Below are positions 1 to 7,773 of a DNA stretch of 64,000 nucleotides, in pieces. Position 1 is the first letter of the stretch; each line of letters starts with the position of its first letter. The stretch spans positions 310,001 through 374,000 of the forward strand of contig CAJTFW010000001.1 of the NCBI GenBank assembly GCA_910575445.1, written 5' to 3'. The notes beneath the pieces are model-generated. The model was not told where the DNA came from and searched no databases. It was given only the letters and a program-made list of their open reading frames with translations. This DNA is from Lachnospiraceae bacterium (lineage in GTDB: Bacteria > Bacillota > Clostridia > Lachnospirales > Lachnospiraceae). The position numbers and the translations under genes were made by a program.

Positions 1-323
1 TTGTGCTGGCACTGATTTCGGGAATTGCGGCTAAAGAAGTGGTAGTCTCTAGCTGTTCTGTCTTATTTGGTATTGGAAATGTGACAACACAGGCAGGAAT
101 GGCAAATCTGTCAGAGCTTCTAGGACAGATGGGATTTGGCCCGCTAAATGCCTATGCGCTGATGGTGTTCTGTCTGCTCTATGTGCCTTGTATGGCAGCC
201 GTGGCAACGATTAAAAAAGAGACAGAAAGCTGGCGCCTAACGGGCATAATGGCGGTCTTTCAGTTAGTGATAGCATGGATTATGGCGTTTCTTATCTTCC
301 AGATAGGAAGCCTTATGAGGTGA
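1..323 (+). CDS. feoB: Ferrous iron transport protein B, C-terminal fragment
   Basis: This is the last ~106 residues of a protein that begins before the window. The segment with AAKEVVVSS followed by two hydrophobic helices matches the C-terminal membrane part of FeoB, the GTP-dependent Fe(II) importer of the cytoplasmic membrane. The GTPase domain lies outside the window. The stop is followed five bases later by a FeoB-associated Cys-rich peptide gene, the usual neighbour of feoB in Firmicutes, which supports the assignment. It reads in frame from the window edge, so no start can be given. Confidence 0.85.
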   Translation, partial: VLALISGIAAKEVVVSSCSVLFGIGNVTTQAGMANLSELLGQMGFGPLNAYALMVFCLLYVPCMAAVATIKKETESWRLTGIMAVFQLVIAWIMAFLIFQIGSLMR

Positions 324-328
324 AAAAT

Positions 329-475
329 ATGATAAATCTGATATTGATTGGACTCTTGGGCGCATATTGCGCCTGGGTAGTCTATCGAAAATATATGGAT
401 AGAAAAAATGGCAAAGGATGTTGTGGTTGCGGGAGTGATTGCACAGCCTGTAAAGGAAGAAAGAAAAACAAATAA
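329..475 (+). CDS. FeoB-associated Cys-rich membrane protein
   Basis: A 48-residue protein with one N-terminal membrane helix (residues about 2-17), then a basic stretch and a Cys-rich tail CCGCGSDCTAC ending in GRKKNK. This matches the short family that accompanies FeoB in many Firmicutes; the cysteines may handle iron at the channel exit, but that role is inferred. The ATG at 329 is chosen because GAGGTG lies just upstream, overlapping the feoB stop. The frame is open further upstream but has no ribosome-binding site there. It is probably translationally coupled to feoB. Confidence 0.8.
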   Translation: MINLILIGLLGAYCAWVVYRKYMDRKNGKGCCGCGSDCTACKGRKKNK

Positions 476-964
476 TTGCGGAATAATCGAAGGGGGGAAT
501 GGAATAGATTTAAAAGAAAGGTGTGGGACGAAGAGAGGGCCAGTATGGTGTTTCTAGAAGTGAACCGTTTGATTCTTTTGGCAATTTTCCTGGTGTATGC
601 GGTAGGATGTCTGATACTTTGTCAGCGGATGTTTGGACTGTGTAGTTCAGGTTGTGGGATGGGCGCTTTTGTATGGAGGATTTTATTTTGCGGAATTGCG
701 GCACTTATCCTGATGGTGCTTACGGTATATCTCTGGTTTGGAGTAGTGCTGTTTTTAATGATAGTGACAAGGCAGCTTTGCAGGCGCTATCATTCAGATA
801 TGATGCGAATATTGGTGACAACCGCGATGACCATTTTGATGATTTTAGTCGCAGTGGCAGGACTACAGATGATGCTTTGCACAGAGGATGACGAAGACGA
901 TGATGATTCGGATGCACGAGGTATTGTAATACAGGCGATGCTGCCATTAGAAGACAGATATTAG
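476..964 (+). CDS. Membrane protein of unknown function with acidic tail
   Basis: Up to 162 residues, not recognised as a named family. Three or four hydrophobic segments are visible (about residues 29-49, 63-98 and 109-133), followed by an acidic run EDDEDDDD near the C-terminus that might bind metal cations. The frame opens with TTG immediately after the preceding stop. An ATG at 545 would remove the basic N-terminus and start just before the first helix; the ribosome-binding sites of both are weak, so the start is undecided. It is probably co-transcribed with the feo genes, which is the only hint to its role. Confidence 0.55.
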   Translation: MRNNRRGEWNRFKRKVWDEERASMVFLEVNRLILLAIFLVYAVGCLILCQRMFGLCSSGCGMGAFVWRILFCGIAALILMVLTVYLWFGVVLFLMIVTRQLCRRYHSDMMRILVTTAMTILMILVAVAGLQMMLCTEDDEDDDDSDARGIVIQAMLPLEDRY

Positions 965-993
965 TTGCATAATATAGAGTATTTCGCTATGAT
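965..993 (+). promoter_or_regulatory. Promoter for the 82-residue gene
   Basis: TTGCAT (965-970) and TATGAT (988-993) are separated by 17 bases and lie about 40 bases before the start codon at 1035. The spacing is ideal and five of six -10 bases match consensus. Confidence 0.5.
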
Positions 994-1034
994 AATAAAA
1001 AAGCATAGAGGACAAGAGAGGAGAATGTAATAGT

Positions 1035-1283
1035 ATGGAAGAAAAGAAACGATTAGAAAAGGTACTTGCCTTTATCAAAGAACGGGGATGGACGTATAAG
1101 GAATGTGAAGAAGATGGTTGTGGAAGTATTGATTTTGAATATCGGGGCGTGTCCTACCATATCTGGGAGTTTTATGATAAGGAGTGGGGCGTAGAGACCA
1201 ATGTGCGGCATGGAGGCGCTATGGAAGAGTTGACAGGAGACTATGAGAGTGAACTTTTGACGATTATGGAGGATTGGAGATAG
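1035..1283 (+). CDS. Small acidic protein of unknown function
   Basis: An 82-residue soluble protein starting MEEKKRLEKV and ending in LLTIMEDWR. It is rich in Glu, Asp and aromatic residues (YHIWEFYDKEW in the middle) and has no membrane segment or signal peptide. I do not recognise a named domain; similar short proteins are common in Lachnospiraceae genomes as hypothetical proteins. A GGAG sequence lies about a dozen bases before the ATG and a good promoter precedes it, so the gene is probably real and monocistronic. It is followed closely by a tRNA gene with its own promoter. Confidence 0.55.
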   Translation: MEEKKRLEKVLAFIKERGWTYKECEEDGCGSIDFEYRGVSYHIWEFYDKEWGVETNVRHGGAMEELTGDYESELLTIMEDWR

Positions 1284-1307
1284 CGAAGATAGAAGTGAAA
1301 ATTTTGT

Positions 1308-1336
1308 TTGCATTTATAAAAAATGTGTGATAGAAT
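1308..1336 (+). promoter_or_regulatory. Promoter for tRNA-Ser
   Basis: TTGCAT (1308-1313), a 17-base spacer and TAGAAT (1331-1336) place transcription initiation about 10 bases before the mature tRNA 5' end, as expected for a single tRNA gene. Confidence 0.5.
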
Positions 1337-1346
1337 GTCAAGGTAT

Positions 1347-1434
1347 GGAGACGTATCGAAGTGGTCATAACGAGCTTGACTCGAAATCAAGTTGTCGGGC
1401 AACCGGCACGTGGGTTCGAATCCCACCGTCTCCG
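1347..1434 (+). tRNA. tRNA-Ser (anticodon CGA)
   Basis: An 88-base cloverleaf. The acceptor arms GGAGACG (1347-1353) and CGTCTCC (1427-1433) pair fully, with G as discriminator base at 1434. The anticodon arm CTTGA-CTCGAAA-TCAAG exposes CGA, which reads UCG serine codons. The long variable arm GTCGG-GCAA-CCGGC is the class II hallmark of tRNA-Ser, and the T arm carries GGTTCGAATCC. CCA is not encoded. A strong terminator follows at once. Confidence 0.95.
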
Positions 1435-1448
1435 CTATCTGATTAGGC

Positions 1449-1487
1449 CCGAAAAACATGAAAACATTCATGTTTTTCGGTTTTTTT
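1449..1487 (+). terminator. Rho-independent terminator of tRNA-Ser
   Basis: CCGAAAAACATGAA and TTCATGTTTTTCGG form a 14-bp stem with a four-base loop, followed by seven T residues at 1481-1487. Confidence 0.85.
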
Positions 1488-1545
1488 ATTTATAACTGTT
1501 GAAAAATCTGGAAATATGGAAAAAGTTGTTATTAGAGTGAAAGCT

Positions 1546-1589
1546 AATCCCCGAAAGACGCGAATCTTCTCACGTTTTCCGGGGATTTT
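1546..1589 (-). terminator. Hairpin downstream of the GH32 gene
   Basis: AATCCCC (1546 onward) pairs with GGGGATT (1581-1587) and the inner arms are also partly complementary. It lies just past the stop of the minus-strand fructosidase gene. The T-tract is short in both directions (TTTT on the plus strand), so it is a modest, possibly bidirectional terminator. Confidence 0.5.
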
Positions 1590-1611
1590 GTATGGATTGA
1601 AAAGATAGTGT

Positions 1612-3093
1612 TTAAAGGGAAAGCTCATATTTTTCCACATCGAAATATCCATTTCCGTCTGCCTCAAAGAAGATACCATCTGCTTCTTGCGGCGTATAGA
1701 CAGTAGAAGACATCACCTGTTCTCCGTTGTTGATAAAGACTTCTATAGAGAAGCGGTCCATCAGGATACGAAGGCTTATCTTTCCTTTTTGGTCTCTTAC
1801 AGGTGCTTCTCGTTTGGTGATAATATTATAGCGAAAACCGGAATATGTGCGGTCAAAGCATACAGTGCCTAGCTGTGCATCATAGGTAATAGAAGTATGA
1901 TAGTCTTCGTTGGCAGCAAGGCGAATGGTAAAGCGCTTTAGCGTGTGTTCTTCTGCAGGATAGATATTGACTGTCATATCTAAGACACGGCCAGAGACTT
2001 TTGGCAGTGCAGTTGCTTGCTGCTTACATGCAATATTTTGATGTATCACAGGGTCTTTTCGGTAAGCTAAAAGTTCTCGTACAGGATTTTGCAAAAGCTT
2101 TCCATTCACAAAAGTAAGCTCTCTTGCTATCGTAAGCATCCCGTTCCATTTAGCACTATTTGGGCATAGATGACTGGTCTCCCAGGACTGCATCCAGGCA
2201 ATCAAGATTCTTCGCCCGTCTGGTGTCTTTAGGGTCTGAGGTGCGTAAAAATCCAGACCATAGTCAAGTGCCTCTACACGCTCTCTTGTGAACTGGTGTT
2301 CACTCTTGTTGTACTTGCCAATCAGACAGATAACGTCATTTCCATTGTGGAACTTGAGATCTTCTGCAAGCATCTCCTGCGGTGATACTATCAGAAGTGC
2401 TTTTTCCCCTAACTCAAAAAAATCAGGACATTCCCACATCTTTCCGTATTCGTTGCGGCAGTAATCAAGAATCGTTACATAGCTCCAGGAGAATCCGTCT
2501 TTGCTGGAAAAGAGTGCTGCTGCGCCACTTTCGTCTGCTACCCGAATACCAGCGACTGCAAAAAAGCTGGCTTCTTCTTCATCCCACCAGATTTTGGGGT
2601 CACGGAAATCCTTTGCAAAGCAGGGCTCTGGAATATCGTCTGCGGTGATAACTGGATTTTTTTCATATTTCTGGTAATTGGTTCCATCACCGATGGCAAT
2701 GCATTGGGTCTGATGGCACTCTGGAGTATTGTCTTTGCCGCGCACACCCGTGTACATCAAAAGCTGTCGTCCGTCAGGCAACTCGATGGCACTTCCTGAA
2801 AAGACGCCCTGTATATCATAGTCACTGTCTGGAGCCAGAGCAGCGGGAAGGCGTTCCCATTTGATAAAATCCTTGCTTTTTAGATGGCCCCAGTGGGTTG
2901 GCCCCCAGTGAATATCATAGGGATAATACTGATAAAAAAGATGGTATTCACCTTTGTATATTGAAAATCCATTTGGGTCGTTTAACCAGCCAATGGTAGG
3001 GGTTACATGGAAGACTGGACGCTCTTGTGGCAAGACTTGGGCTCCATGTTCTTCTTCAAAAATCCTTGCTTTGACTAATGCTGTCTGTTTCAT
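1612..3093 (-). CDS. GH32 beta-fructosidase (sucrose-6-phosphate hydrolase / invertase type)
   Basis: A 493-residue glycoside hydrolase family 32 enzyme that releases fructose from sucrose, sucrose-6-phosphate or fructo-oligosaccharides. The three family signatures are present: WLNDPNG with nucleophile Asp39, FRDP with Asp165 as transition-state stabiliser, and ECPD with acid/base Glu221. The C-terminal third fits the usual beta-sandwich. There is no signal peptide, so it acts in the cytoplasm on imported substrate. It lies downstream of a LacI regulator and an ABC (not PTS) sugar importer, which favours unphosphorylated fructosides as substrate; the exact sugar is inferred. A terminator separates it from lacI, so it probably has its own promoter, which I cannot place confidently. 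Confidence 0.9.
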   Translation of the reverse strand: MKQTALVKARIFEEEHGAQVLPQERPVFHVTPTIGWLNDPNGFSIYKGEYHLFYQYYPYDIHWGPTHWGHLKSKDFIKWERLPAALAPDSDYDIQGVFSGSAIELPDGRQLLMYTGVRGKDNTPECHQTQCIAIGDGTNYQKYEKNPVITADDIPEPCFAKDFRDPKIWWDEEEASFFAVAGIRVADESGAAALFSSKDGFSWSYVTILDYCRNEYGKMWECPDFFELGEKALLIVSPQEMLAEDLKFHNGNDVICLIGKYNKSEHQFTRERVEALDYGLDFYAPQTLKTPDGRRILIAWMQSWETSHLCPNSAKWNGMLTIARELTFVNGKLLQNPVRELLAYRKDPVIHQNIACKQQATALPKVSGRVLDMTVNIYPAEEHTLKRFTIRLAANEDYHTSITYDAQLGTVCFDRTYSGFRYNIITKREAPVRDQKGKISLRILMDRFSIEVFINNGEQVMSSTVYTPQEADGIFFEADGNGYFDVEKYELSL

Positions 3094-3145
3094 TACTTTC
3101 TAACCTCGTCTCTATTCCGTTTGCAAGCTGTATAGATTTCCTGAA

Positions 3146-3186
3146 GTTAAAAATACACAATGGGAAGGCATTAGCCTCCCATTGTG
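3146..3186 (-). terminator. Terminator overlapping the lacI-type stop codon
   Basis: On the minus strand CACAATGGGAGGC, loop TAAT, then GCCTTCCCATTGTG and TATTTTT. The stop codon of the LacI gene lies in the loop region, so the hairpin ends that transcript before the GH32 gene. Confidence 0.7.
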
Positions 3187-4169
3187 GTATCACCGGGACG
3201 CAGTACAGCTTGCAGTTCTATTTTTTTATTTTGAAATGATTTTCCATGAATCAAATCGACAATTAAATGCACTGCTTCTTTTGCGAGCCGTTCGATAGGT
3301 TGTACGACTGCCGTAATCTGTGGATAGGTCAGCGCAATGTTGTTAGTTCCATCATAGGTGATAAGTTTTAGGTCTTCTGGTACGCGTTTTCGGTGTTGAA
3401 GTGCAGATTGTAAGACTGCCATAACCATAAGGTCGGTGGCAAAGACTCCATCAATATCGGGATAGTCTTCTAGCAGTCTGGCTGCTATATTCTGGTAGTA
3501 GCTAATATCTACGGTAGGCCATTTTATATGGATAGAACGACAGAGAATCCCATGTTTTCTCATCGTCTCTTCAAATACCTCGTGTCGTACATTGGCTGGC
3601 GTTGAGACTTCCTTCTCTTCCTTGATGCCGACAAATTGAACGACATTTTGGCAACCAGAGCGAAGCAGTTCCTCTGCGGCCATCTGGCCACCCATCTTAT
3701 GATTGACACAGACACAAGGGATATTTTCTCCAAGGTCCCGGTCAAGTGCTACAATCGGCAGATGAATATTTTTGTATTGTAAAATATCGAGGACCGTGTG
3801 TGCACCAAAGATAATGCCATCTACCCGCCGCTGCTTTAGCATCTCAAGATAGCGCTGCTCATAGTTTTGTTCATAGTATGTATTGCATATCATAGTTTGA
3901 TAACCTTTTTCACACAGAACCATCTCCGCAGCGTTGACAAACTGTGCAAAGAATGGATGTGCTACTTCTGGCACAATCACAGCTATAATTCCGCTTTTAT
4001 GAAAAAACAGATTTCTTGCCATCTCATTTGGCGTATAATTTAACTTCTCAATCGAAGCCTGTACCCTTTGCCTGGTCTCCTCTTTTACATAACCCTTTCC
4101 GCTTAATACACGGGATACGGTCCCTACACCAACCTGTGCATGTTTTGCAACATCCTGAATCGTAGCCAT
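3171..4169 (-). CDS. LacI-family transcriptional regulator
   Basis: A 332-residue repressor-type regulator. Residues 1-50 form the LacI helix-turn-helix and hinge helix (ATIQDVAKHAQVGVGTVSRVL, then TPNEMARNL), and residues about 60-330 form the periplasmic-binding-protein-like sugar-sensing domain. It sits between the ABC transporter genes and the GH32 gene, so it probably senses the transported sugar and represses the flanking genes. Palindromes of the GGAACC-type at 7471, 7542 and 7715 are plausible operators. It has its own consensus-like promoter within the end of the upstream permease gene. Confidence 0.9.
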   Translation of the reverse strand: MATIQDVAKHAQVGVGTVSRVLSGKGYVKEETRQRVQASIEKLNYTPNEMARNLFFHKSGIIAVIVPEVAHPFFAQFVNAAEMVLCEKGYQTMICNTYYEQNYEQRYLEMLKQRRVDGIIFGAHTVLDILQYKNIHLPIVALDRDLGENIPCVCVNHKMGGQMAAEELLRSGCQNVVQFVGIKEEKEVSTPANVRHEVFEETMRKHGILCRSIHIKWPTVDISYYQNIAARLLEDYPDIDGVFATDLMVMAVLQSALQHRKRVPEDLKLITYDGTNNIALTYPQITAVVQPIERLAKEAVHLIVDLIHGKSFQNKKIELQAVLRPGDTTMGG

Positions 4170-4200
4170 ACCTTAATTCTCCATTTCTCTTACCGAATTA

Positions 4201-4229
4201 AGTTTACTTTCTTTTTTGGCACTTGTCAA
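4201..4229 (-). promoter_or_regulatory. Promoter of the LacI-type gene
   Basis: On the minus strand TTGACA (4224-4229), a 17-base spacer and TAAACT (4201-4206), about 35 bases before the start codon. This lets the regulator be made independently of the transporter operon. Confidence 0.6.
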
Positions 4230-5078
4230 TTATCCTTTGATACCAGAAGATGCGATTCCTTCAATATAGTATTTCTGCATAAAGATAAACATAATCAGCA
4301 TTGGAACCGCTGATACTACCAGGGCTGCCATAATCGCGCTGTAATGGATAGGCTGTGTTCCAAAGAATACCTGAATCGCCAGCTGAATGGTACGTTTGCT
4401 CTCGCCGGTCATTACAAGGAACGGCCACATAAAGTCATTCCAGTGTGCAACAAAATCCAGAATAAATACCGTTGCATAGACCGTCTTAGAGATTGGCATT
4501 ACGACGGTAAAAAAGGTTCTTACAGGACTTGCACCGTCTATCGATGCAGCTTCTATCAGCTCGTCCGGGATATCGCAGAAGAACTGCCGGAACATATAGA
4601 TAGAAAAACATTTGGCAACGAAAGGAATCACCAGTGCAGGAAGTTTATTGACCCATCCAAGCTGTGACATCTCAATATAGAGAGGCAGCATAATGGCTTC
4701 CATTGGCATAACCATCAAGGCAACGACAAAGTTTAACATCAGACCTTTTCCTTTAAAGTCAAACTTGGCAAGCGCATATCCGCAGATGGAATTAAGAAGC
4801 AGGTCTAATACCAGAATCAACGCGATATAGACAAAGGTATTTTTAAATACCTGTAGCATATCAAGGCGCGAGAACACTTCTTTGAAATTGTCAAGAGATG
4901 CCTGTACAGGGATAAAAGTGGAAATGGAATTCATGTTGGCAAAAATCTGTGCCTCCGGTTTTAACGATGCGGAAATCATCCAGATTAAAGGTGAGACAAA
5001 GATAATGCCAATGATAATATTTCCTGCATAGAATAAAAATTTTGTCAGGAAATTTGAAGTTTTCATAGATTTTTTCAT
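4230..5078 (-). CDS. ABC sugar transporter permease, MalG type (CUT1)
   Basis: A 282-residue inner permease with about six membrane helices. The cytoplasmic EAA loop that docks the ATPase is visible as EAASIDGASPVRTFFTVVMP near residue 190, as in MalG-type carbohydrate permeases. It follows the MalF-type permease by 18 bases and completes a binding protein-permease-permease operon. No ATPase gene is present; Firmicute CUT1 systems usually borrow a shared MsmK-type ATPase encoded elsewhere. The substrate is likely a fructose-containing saccharide because of the neighbouring GH32 gene. Confidence 0.9.
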   Translation of the reverse strand: MKKSMKTSNFLTKFLFYAGNIIIGIIFVSPLIWMISASLKPEAQIFANMNSISTFIPVQASLDNFKEVFSRLDMLQVFKNTFVYIALILVLDLLLNSICGYALAKFDFKGKGLMLNFVVALMVMPMEAIMLPLYIEMSQLGWVNKLPALVIPFVAKCFSIYMFRQFFCDIPDELIEAASIDGASPVRTFFTVVMPISKTVYATVFILDFVAHWNDFMWPFLVMTGESKRTIQLAIQVFFGTQPIHYSAIMAALVVSAVPMLIMFIFMQKYYIEGIASSGIKG

Positions 5079-5096
5079 GATTGGTCTCCTTCCCTC

Positions 5097-5996
5097 CTAG
5101 TTGGTCTCCGCAATCAGCTTCTTCATCGACAGTGACATTACAACCACAATCACAAAGAAGACTGCTGCTACTGCACAGGCATATCCAAAGTTTCCTTGCT
5201 GGAAGCCCTGGGTATAGATATAGTACACAAGCGTCTTGGTGCTGTTCTTAGGTCCACCCTGTGTCATAACATAAGGCTGTGTAAACAGCTTCATAGCCTG
5301 AATCATAGTAATCATTACTACATATTTAATGGTGCCTTTTAATCCAGGCAGAGTGATATATAAAAACTGCTGTACTTTGTTTGCACCGTCCACAGAGGCT
5401 GCCTCATACTGGTCTCTTGGGATTCCCTGTAAGCCAGCGAGGAAAATCATCATCTGATAACCAGCACCTTGCCATCCAGACATAAAGATAATCGAATTCA
5501 TGGCTGTCTTGGCGTTGCTTAAGAAGTTAATTGGTTCTAGTCCAAGACTGGTTAAAAAAGAGTTGATAAGACCAGTATTGGGGTTGGAATTATATAAAAC
5601 AGTCCACAGGATAGAGATAACAACCATAGAGGTCAGCTGTGGGCTGAAATACATGGTACGAAAGATAGCCACTCCCCGGAATTTGGAGGAGACTAGCATC
5701 GCAAGTGCAAGTGCTAACACACATTGAAATGGTACCACAAGTACAGTGAAATATACCGTATTTTTAAGTGCAAGCCAGAAATTTTCATCTGATAAAAGTT
5801 TCTGGTAGTTCTGTAATCCGACAAAGAGAATGTTGTCTGGTCTTACAATCTGATACTGGAACAAAGAATAACGGACCGTATATAAGATTGGAACAACCAA
5901 AAATGCAAATAGTAAGAACATCGCTGGTATGGTAAATATATATGCAGCTACACGTTCATTTCTTTTTCTGCCTGATAGTTTGGATGGATTGGACAT
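5097..5996 (-). CDS. ABC sugar transporter permease, MalF type (CUT1)
   Basis: A 299-residue permease with an N-terminal cytoplasmic basic stretch (SNPSKLSGRKRNERV) and six predicted helices. The EAA motif reads EAASVDGANKVQQFLYITLP. It is the first permease of the operon and forms the heterodimeric channel with the next gene. A hairpin lies between it and the binding-protein gene, which would let the binding protein be made in excess. Transport role is firm from the family; the substrate is inferred from context. Confidence 0.9.
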   Translation of the reverse strand: MSNPSKLSGRKRNERVAAYIFTIPAMFLLFAFLVVPILYTVRYSLFQYQIVRPDNILFVGLQNYQKLLSDENFWLALKNTVYFTVLVVPFQCVLALALAMLVSSKFRGVAIFRTMYFSPQLTSMVVISILWTVLYNSNPNTGLINSFLTSLGLEPINFLSNAKTAMNSIIFMSGWQGAGYQMMIFLAGLQGIPRDQYEAASVDGANKVQQFLYITLPGLKGTIKYVVMITMIQAMKLFTQPYVMTQGGPKNSTKTLVYYIYTQGFQQGNFGYACAVAAVFFVIVVVMSLSMKKLIAETN

Positions 5997-6026
5997 ATCT
6001 TTCCCCCTCTTTCTATTGATTCAAAA

Positions 6027-6055
6027 GGCTGCACCGTTGGGTATCAGATGCAGCC
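6027..6055 (-). terminator. Intra-operon hairpin between binding protein and permease genes
   Basis: GGCTGCA and TGCAGCC pair (seven base pairs), with TTTTG following on the minus strand. Such a weak terminator or mRNA-stabilising hairpin is common after the binding-protein gene of ABC sugar operons and gives it higher expression. Confidence 0.5.
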
Positions 6056-6076
6056 CTTTGTTAGACAATTTAGTGT

Positions 6077-7450
6077 CTAGTTGGCATAGTACATATCGTA
6101 GTCTTCCTGGAAAGCTGCTACGACACCATCAAGTTCTGATTGGATATATGCAGTGTCCACAGAGTGAGAGGAAGCTGCCTCTGAGAAGATATTGGTCATC
6201 GCTTCTGCATATTTGGTAGAGAATACGGAATAGGAAGGAGTTCTTGGACGAGGAACCGCGGTGTTCTGAAGCTGCTCTACGAACATTGCACGAGGACCAG
6301 ACTGGTATTCTGCCATGGCTTCTTCCTGATAAGAGGAATTACGGGTTGCTGGTTTTGCAATTGCAGCTGCATAAGTAGCTGTATTTTCTGTGTTGGTCAG
6401 CCATTTCAGGAATTCGCCTGCTGCATCGACATTCTGACAATCTTTGCTGACTGCTGCTGACCAGTCTCCGCAAGGAGATACTGCTTTTTTGGTAGTGTCA
6501 GATACTGGATAGTAGGTAACACCCCAGTCAAACTCTGCGCTTCCCTCTAAGATAGAGACATCCCAGGAGCCGCCTAACATGGTTGCGCAGGCACCATTTA
6601 AGAACTCATCCTGAATCGGGTCAATGTTTGCATAGCCATTAGCAATCATGTTTGCCAGATATTCTGCGGTCTCAACGGATTCTTTACTGTTGATATAACC
6701 TTCTGCCACAGCACCGTCATCGCTGATAAAATCCTTGCCATTAGAGATAAACATTGGCTCTAATGCATAAGAAAGACCCTCGCCGTGGTCCATAATAATA
6801 TGGGTTCCTACGTAGCTGTCTGTAGTACATTTCTGTGCAATCTCTGCTAACTCAGACCAGGTCAGTGGATTGTCTATGGTACGGGAATCAATATCTGCCA
6901 CATCAACGCCACAGTCTGTCAGATAATTTTTGTTGTAGTACAGTGCAACGGAAGATTCTGTAGAGGAGATGGCATATAACTCTCCATTATATGTACACTG
7001 TGCAACGGTAGAATCCACAAAGTCAGACAGGTCTTCTTCACTGAAATAATCAGATATTGGAACAATAATATTGTTCGCTGCATAGTAGGAGACGGTCGGG
7101 CCATCTACATAGAAGATATCAGGAAGGTCGTTAGAGGTAACCGCAGTGGTAATCTTATTCTCATATGCATAGGAATCTGAACGGTCAATCGCTTCGCGGC
7201 TTACCTGAATCTCAGGATGCTCCTCATTCCACTGAGCAAGCTTCTCTGTCCACCATGCCTCCACAGCTTCTTTGTCTGTAGGACTCCAGATGGTCAGATT
7301 TACAGCACCATCAGAAGATGCGGTTTCATTAGAAGCTTCTCCGGTAGCATTTGCTTCGTCGGTGCTTCCACCGCCTGAGCCTCCACAAGCTGTCAGAGAC
7401 AATGCCATAGCAGCTACCAACAACATACTTGAAACTTTTTTCATTTTCAT
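6077..7450 (-). CDS. Extracellular sugar-binding lipoprotein of the ABC transporter
   Basis: A 457-residue family 1 solute-binding protein. The N-terminus is a lipoprotein signal peptide with lipobox LTAC and lipidated Cys22, followed by a Gly/Ser/Glu-rich linker and then the two-lobed binding fold starting at NLTIWSPTDKEAVEAWW. It captures the sugar at the cell surface for the two downstream permeases. The start has AGGAGGAAAC upstream. Promoter and two operator palindromes lie at 7471-7598, so it heads the LacI-regulated operon. Confidence 0.9.
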   Translation of the reverse strand: MKMKKVSSMLLVAAMALSLTACGGSGGGSTDEANATGEASNETASSDGAVNLTIWSPTDKEAVEAWWTEKLAQWNEEHPEIQVSREAIDRSDSYAYENKITTAVTSNDLPDIFYVDGPTVSYYAANNIIVPISDYFSEEDLSDFVDSTVAQCTYNGELYAISSTESSVALYYNKNYLTDCGVDVADIDSRTIDNPLTWSELAEIAQKCTTDSYVGTHIIMDHGEGLSYALEPMFISNGKDFISDDGAVAEGYINSKESVETAEYLANMIANGYANIDPIQDEFLNGACATMLGGSWDVSILEGSAEFDWGVTYYPVSDTTKKAVSPCGDWSAAVSKDCQNVDAAGEFLKWLTNTENTATYAAAIAKPATRNSSYQEEAMAEYQSGPRAMFVEQLQNTAVPRPRTPSYSVFSTKYAEAMTNIFSEAASSHSVDTAYIQSELDGVVAAFQEDYDMYYAN

Positions 7451-7470
7451 ATTGTTTCCTCCTTTTTTTT

Positions 7471-7486
7471 ATGGAACCCATTCCAT
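7471..7486. promoter_or_regulatory. LacI-type operator 1
   Basis: A 16-bp near-perfect palindrome ATGGAA-CCCA-TTCCAT located in the 5' leader right behind the ribosome-binding site of the binding-protein gene. It shares its arms with the sites at 7542 and 7715. Confidence 0.65.
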
Positions 7487-7502
7487 GAAGGGGCTTTAGT
7501 TA

Positions 7503-7522
7503 CCACAGGAGATAACCTGTGG
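7503..7522. repeat. Inverted repeat in the leader of the ABC operon
   Basis: CCACAGG (7503-7509) and CCTGTGG (7516-7522) with a six-base spacer lie between operators 1 and 2. It could be a small RNA hairpin in the leader or a site for another regulator; nothing decides between these. Confidence 0.45.
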
Positions 7523-7541
7523 TGATATCCTTGCACTCTAT

Positions 7542-7557
7542 ATGGAACCCGTTCCAT
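7542..7557. promoter_or_regulatory. LacI-type operator 2
   Basis: ATGGAACCCGTTCCAT, a 16-bp palindrome immediately downstream of the predicted start of transcription of the leftward ABC operon, so a bound repressor would block initiation. Confidence 0.7.
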
Positions 7558-7569
7558 TTTTGTAATCAC

Positions 7570-7598
7570 ATAGTAGCACTTTGTTTGGAAAATGTCTA
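7570..7598 (-). promoter_or_regulatory. Promoter of the sugar ABC operon
   Basis: On the minus strand TAGACA (7593-7598), 17-base spacer, TACTAT (7570-7575) preceded by an extended TGC. Transcription would begin just before operator 2. Confidence 0.6.
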
Positions 7599-7714
7599 TA
7601 GTTTTCTTTGTTTTTATATTAAAAATGTGAATATATACAAAAATAAAGTATAAAAATTGTGCATATTTTATAATAATATAGGAGCATAAGAGGAAAAATA
7701 GTATAAACACTATT

Positions 7715-7730
7715 GCGGAACCTGTTCCAT
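7715..7730. promoter_or_regulatory. LacI-type operator 3
   Basis: GCGGAACCTGTTCCAT has the same GGAAC-GTTCC core as the other two sites and lies 44 bases before the DUF624 gene. It joins that rightward gene to the same regulon. The rest of the 7451-7773 intergenic stretch is AT-rich, with no further gene. Confidence 0.55.
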
Positions 7731-7773
7731 AATGATATGATAGGACAAAAGATAGAAGGAGGAAAAAATAACG

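Noticed and set aside
1487-1611. Possible short gene between tRNA-Ser and the GH32 gene
   Set aside because: Only AT-rich sequence with a hairpin; no ribosome-binding site and start codon combination with a protein-like frame.
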